In this document: positions 63,544 through 64,000 of the stretch, one piece after another
How positions within the stretch are numbered: the stretch's first letter is position 1
How the letters are laid out: each line of letters opens with the position of its first letter
Assembly: GCA_027486845.1 (NCBI GenBank)
Contig: JAIXOL010000033.1
Coordinates: 62,001-126,000, forward strand
Length of the DNA: 64,000 nt
Direction: 5' to 3'
Source: Cytophagaceae bacterium
Lineage (GTDB): Bacteria; Bacteroidota; Bacteroidia; Cytophagales; Spirosomataceae
Program-made: the position numbers and the translations under genes
The notes under the pieces: generated by a model
Database searches by the model: none
What the model saw: only the letters and a program-made list of their open reading frames with translations
Told to the model about the DNA's origin: nothing

Positions 63544-64000
63544 TTATGGGTTGGGGGGTTTCCTAAAATGCCCCGGTGTATAACCAGTTAATTTTTTAAA
63601 TGTTGTGGAAAAATGTTGCGATGAATAGAAACCAGTGTCGAGAGCAATATTGGTCAAACTAATTGTTGATGATTTTAGCATACGAATGGCTTCTGAAATT
63701 CTTAAATTTATCAAATAGTTGAGAGGTGAAAAACCCGAATAAGATTTTACTTTTTCAGTAAAGGCGGTTGTTCCGAGTCCCATAATAACTGCCATTTCTT
63801 CTACAGTCCAAGGATGGGCAAGATTTTCTCGCAAAATCTGGTCAAGTTTCTGAAAAGACTGCGGGAAATCTCGTCGTTGATTATCTTGCTTACTAAGTTG
63901 TCGAGCGGTTATAATTAATAATTCGTCGAGCAAATGATTGATGCGAGTTTTAAAGCCTAATTCATTGATAAATAGCTCATTTTCTATTTTTTGCAACACT
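63544..64000 (-). CDS. AraC-family transcriptional regulator C-terminus (partial)
   Basis: The frame is open to the right edge, so the N-terminus lies outside the window. The C-terminal ~100 residues form the double helix-turn-helix: LRENLAHPWTVEEMAVIMGL, FTEKVKSYSGFSPLNYL, RISEAIRMLKSSTISLTNIA and DTGFYSSQHFSTTFKKLTGY. The upstream part is probably an effector or sensor domain. Same strand as and upstream of the sugar kinase gene, so it may control the kinase and membrane acyltransferase genes. Confidence 0.92.
   Translation of the reverse strand, partial: VLQKIENELFINELGFKTRINHLLDELLIITARQLSKQDNQRRDFPQSFQKLDQILRENLAHPWTVEEMAVIMGLGTTAFTEKVKSYSGFSPLNYLINLRISEAIRMLKSSTISLTNIALDTGFYSSQHFSTTFKKLTGYTPGHFRKPPNP

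Noticed and set aside
1-64000. tRNA genes, CRISPR arrays, insertion sequences, phage or defence island
   Set aside because: I saw no cloverleaf with a GGTTCRANYCC arm, no regularly spaced direct repeats, no transposase or integrase motif, and no target-site duplications.

Overview
The window is AT-rich chromosomal DNA from a member of the Bacteroidota, most likely a freshwater or soil Cytophagales of the Spirosoma/Emticicia/Arcicella type. The lineage call rests on four things: promoters of the Bacteroidota form (TTG, then about 20 bases, then TAnnTTTG) upstream of several genes; almost no Shine-Dalgarno sequences; families typical of the phylum (3-coathanger stack domain, DUF2911, DUF2795, DUF3089, PadR plus PspC/GIN, SusC/FecA-like TonB receptor, bacterial GGGP synthase, NamZ); and a proteorhodopsin followed by a Blh retinal-forming dioxygenase. 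The genus is an inference.

Layout. 1-13.6 kb: tail of a secreted SGNH hydrolase, PEP carboxylase, a cysteine desulfurase/XdhC/MoeA run (molybdenum cofactor), NamZ muramidase, class D beta-lactamase, a coupled membrane protein/GGGP synthase/FolK run, a methyltransferase and a secreted MORN-like protein. 13.7-21 kb: Aat, DsbD-like and HupE-like membrane proteins, AlkB-type monooxygenase, RF2 with its programmed frameshift, a broken Uma2 gene, and rpsL-rpsG. 21-34.5 kb: a frameshifted BNR-propeller protein, LipB, acetyltransferase/deformylase/omega-amidase, GrpB, oxidoreductase, AlbA_2 regulator, SMP-30 lactonase, an M16 homologue without its zinc site, DegP and Hsp20. 34.7-45.4 kb: haloperoxidase/PAP2-like lipoprotein, PadR-PspC/GIN module, a RhaM pseudogene, DUF2795, SdiA-regulated lipoprotein, rhodopsin, Blh and an S9 peptidase. 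45.5-64 kb: DUF2911, ABC ATPase, a large TPR membrane protein, phosphatidylserine decarboxylase, YraN, DsbA-like, ManC, DUF3089, TonB receptor, NADP-isocitrate dehydrogenase, Gfo/Idh oxidoreductase, Ndk, HGSNAT-like membrane protein, a sugar kinase and a partial AraC regulator.

How genes work together. Rhodopsin and Blh together give a light-driven proton pump and its retinal. The rhodopsin has the DTE proton-pump signature, Met at the colour-tuning site, and Gly at the position that opens the retinal pocket for a carotenoid antenna. The desulfurase, XdhC and MoeA could insert molybdenum and sulfurate the cofactor for an oxidase encoded elsewhere. PadR and the PspC/GIN protein form a regulator-effector pair, with three ATAGTA repeats over the promoter.

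Three genes are visibly broken: Uma2, the BNR protein and RhaM. Most convergent gene pairs that do not overlap are separated by one strong, often perfect, hairpin, and several hairpins belong to small repeat families. I see no tRNA, rRNA, CRISPR array, transposase, phage gene or recognisable defence island. Apart from these points the region is ordinary housekeeping chromosome, and I do not claim a wholly new system in it.
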